Below are positions 62,720-64,000 of a stretch of DNA of 64,000 nt, in pieces. The notes below the pieces were generated by a model. The model was given only the letters and a program-made list of their open reading frames with translations, made no database searches and was not told the DNA's origin. Each line of letters opens with the position of its first letter. The stretch's first letter is position 1. The position numbers and the translations under genes are program-made. The stretch is from positions 372,001 to 436,000 of the forward strand of contig JAFKER010000007.1 of assembly GCA_017308595.1 (NCBI GenBank), read 5' to 3'. This DNA comes from Afipia sp. (lineage in GTDB: Bacteria > Pseudomonadota > Alphaproteobacteria > Rhizobiales > Xanthobacteraceae).

Positions 62720-63850
62720 GTGAAACGCTTCGCTCCCACGACCTTGATGCTAGGCAATTTCGTCACCGGCGTGAGCATTCTCGCGCCGGCCGGGATGCTG
62801 CCGGAGTTGTCGCAGGAATTCGGCGTCTCCATCCGTGAAGCCGGATTGCTCATTACGTTCGGCGCTTTCGTGCTTTGCGTGGCTTCGCCGGTGTCTGCGT
62901 GGCTGACCAGCCGCGTGGACCGGCGGCTGCTCCTGTCGATCAGCGTCGCCATCATGGCTGCGGCGCAATTTGCGTCCATGCTGGCACCCAACTACGCGAC
63001 GCTGATGACGATCCGGCTGCTGATGCTCGCGGTTGCTGCGCTGTTTACGCCGCAGGCGGCGGGAACGGCGGCGATGATGGTGCCGCCCGAACGGCGCGGC
63101 AGCACGATGTCTTATGTGTTTCTCGGCTGGTCGCTGGCGCTCGCGATCGGTCTTCCGCTGATTGCCTATGTCGCCAGTCATGTCGGCTGGCGCGTCGCTT
63201 ATGGCGGTATCGGCGTCATCGCGCTTTTGAATCTGGCCATGCTGGTTTCGCGCATTCCGGGGGGCCTCGTCGGAACGCCGGTCGAACTGAAGACCTGGGC
63301 CGATCTCGCGCGCAATCCCCTGATCGTGCTGTTGCTGATCATCACGGTGCTGCAGACTTCGGGCCAGTTCGTCGTGTTCACCTTTCTCGGGCCGTTGTTC
63401 GCGAAGCTCGGTGGCAATGCCCAACTCGCGATCGTCGCGTTCAGCATTTACGGCGTGATGGGTTTTATCGGCAACGTGATCGCAAGCCGTGTTGTCGATT
63501 CATGGGGCGGCTATCGCACATCGCTGACCGCGATCTCGATCATGTTGTTCGGGATATCGATGTGGGCATTCGGCGCGGGTATTGTGCCGCTGATGCTGGC
63601 GTCGATGGTGCCATGGGGCATGGCGTTCTCGTCAGTCAACTCGATGCAGCAGGTGCGGCTCGCGGGCGCCGCGCCGGCCTTCGCCAGCGCGACAGTGTCG
63701 CTCAATACATCGGGTCTCTACATCGGCCAGGCCATCGGCTCGGGAATCGGCGGCGTTCTGTTCGCACGAGAGATGTACTACGCCGTCGGCTATGTCGGCG
63801 TCGGCTTCCTCGTGCTTGGAATGATCGCTGTGTTGCTCTCGCGGCGATGA
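62720..63850 (+). CDS. MFS transporter (DHA1-like)
   Basis: Twelve-helix major facilitator of 376 residues with GNFVTGVSILAPAGMLPELSQEFGVS at the start and PVSAWLTSRVDRRLLL (loop 2-3 motif A) next, typical of drug or sugar efflux transporters such as AraJ-like proteins. Start is GTG 62720; ATG 62747 is an alternative. The substrate is unknown. Confidence 0.88.
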   Translation: MKRFAPTTLMLGNFVTGVSILAPAGMLPELSQEFGVSIREAGLLITFGAFVLCVASPVSAWLTSRVDRRLLLSISVAIMAAAQFASMLAPNYATLMTIRLLMLAVAALFTPQAAGTAAMMVPPERRGSTMSYVFLGWSLALAIGLPLIAYVASHVGWRVAYGGIGVIALLNLAMLVSRIPGGLVGTPVELKTWADLARNPLIVLLLIITVLQTSGQFVVFTFLGPLFAKLGGNAQLAIVAFSIYGVMGFIGNVIASRVVDSWGGYRTSLTAISIMLFGISMWAFGAGIVPLMLASMVPWGMAFSSVNSMQQVRLAGAAPAFASATVSLNTSGLYIGQAIGSGIGGVLFAREMYYAVGYVGVGFLVLGMIAVLLSRR

Positions 63851-63859
63851 CGGTGAGCT

Positions 63860-64000
63860 TTAGCCGCTGTCGTTGACACCGCGCCAGCGCGCGTAACGCC
63901 ATGGCAGATACCAGCGTGCATCGGCAGAGATTGCACCGGGCACGTTGTCGATCCCCGATGTTCCCCAAGGCTGGCAGCGCAGCAGCCGGGCTAGCGTCAT
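63860..64000 (-). CDS. yidD: Probable YidD membrane-insertion factor, C-terminus only
   Basis: The last 46 codons of a minus-strand gene that runs past the window edge. It encodes LARLLRCQPWGTSGIDNVPG, which matches the YidD hallmark (RLLRCHPWxxGGYDPVP), then a Trp/Arg-rich end (WYLPWRYARWRG). YidD helps the YidC insertase. The ATG at 63998-64000 is probably internal, since YidD proteins have about 30-50 residues before this motif. Confidence 0.65.
   Translation of the reverse strand: MTLARLLRCQPWGTSGIDNVPGAISADARWYLPWRYARWRGVNDSG

Overview
The window looks like chromosome of an alphaproteobacterium of the order Hyphomicrobiales, most likely the Nitrobacteraceae (Bradyrhizobium, Rhodopseudomonas, Afipia or Nitrobacter type). 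This is inferred from the GC-rich coding style, the protein families (DUF3126, Usg, Anbu-type protease operon, BcsS, DUF2778 proteins, NDUFS6-like zinc finger), a CIRCE-like element at groESL, and dense families of short palindromic intergenic repeats. No species call is possible from sequence reading alone.

Layout. 0-4.2 kb: a small secreted protein, then a TetR-controlled drug-efflux operon (TetR, HlyD lipoprotein, ABC ATPase, ABC-2 permease) with a 30-bp operator palindrome inside its promoter. 4.2-9.1 kb: membrane class III nucleotidyl cyclase, MFS transporter, a frameshifted bcsS, and a DUF72/DUF488 pair. 9.4-13.8 kb: GT2-GtrA and ArnT-like glycosyltransferases, a small Cys-rich secreted protein and a membrane-anchored DUF2778 (Tlde1-fold) protein. 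13.8-19.1 kb is the main accessory region: a gene-free repeat block, a low-GC pair (membrane-anchored Mrr-like nuclease and a DUF6232-like protein), an SDR/ArsR divergon, and a two-gene probable nuclease toxin/immunity cassette sitting between a duplicated groEL 3' end and the intact groEL. 19.1-21.3 kb: groESL with promoter and CIRCE-like site. 21.6-27.9 kb: Usg, cupin, SDR, and the Anbu proteasome-like operon (ATP-grasp, alpha-E, transglutaminase, Anbu). 28.2-34.5 kb: CinA-like, thioesterase and phosphoribosyltransferase operon, a stand-alone core-MetE methionine synthase, GST, isomerase, quinone reductase, enoyl-CoA hydratase. 34.7 kb: tRNA-Leu(UAA). 34.8-46.2 kb: mixed housekeeping genes (GT39, FAD monooxygenase, CysE, gamma carbonic anhydrase, SGNH hydrolase and others). 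46.3-48.6 kb: a low-GC gene fusing a flippase-like domain to an O-antigen-ligase-like domain, bracketed by an identical 53-bp terminator repeat. 48.7-58.5 kb: BTLCP protease, double PilZ protein, PAS protein, a candidate structured RNA with its own terminator, rhomboid, CBS, patatin, a secreted protein, PAS-GGDEF-EAL protein and nitroreductase. 58.6-64 kb: thrS, a KefB-like cation/proton antiporter, an MFS transporter and, at the very edge, the C-terminus of a probable YidD.

The most unusual elements are (1) the toxin/immunity cassette lodged beside a groEL 3'-end duplicate, (2) the parallel case at 46.3-48.6 kb where a foreign gene is bracketed by a duplicated terminator, (3) the membrane-anchored Mrr-like nuclease pair, (4) the Anbu operon and (5) the unnamed structured RNA upstream of the rhomboid gene. 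All functional calls rest on motif recognition by eye; no database search was run.
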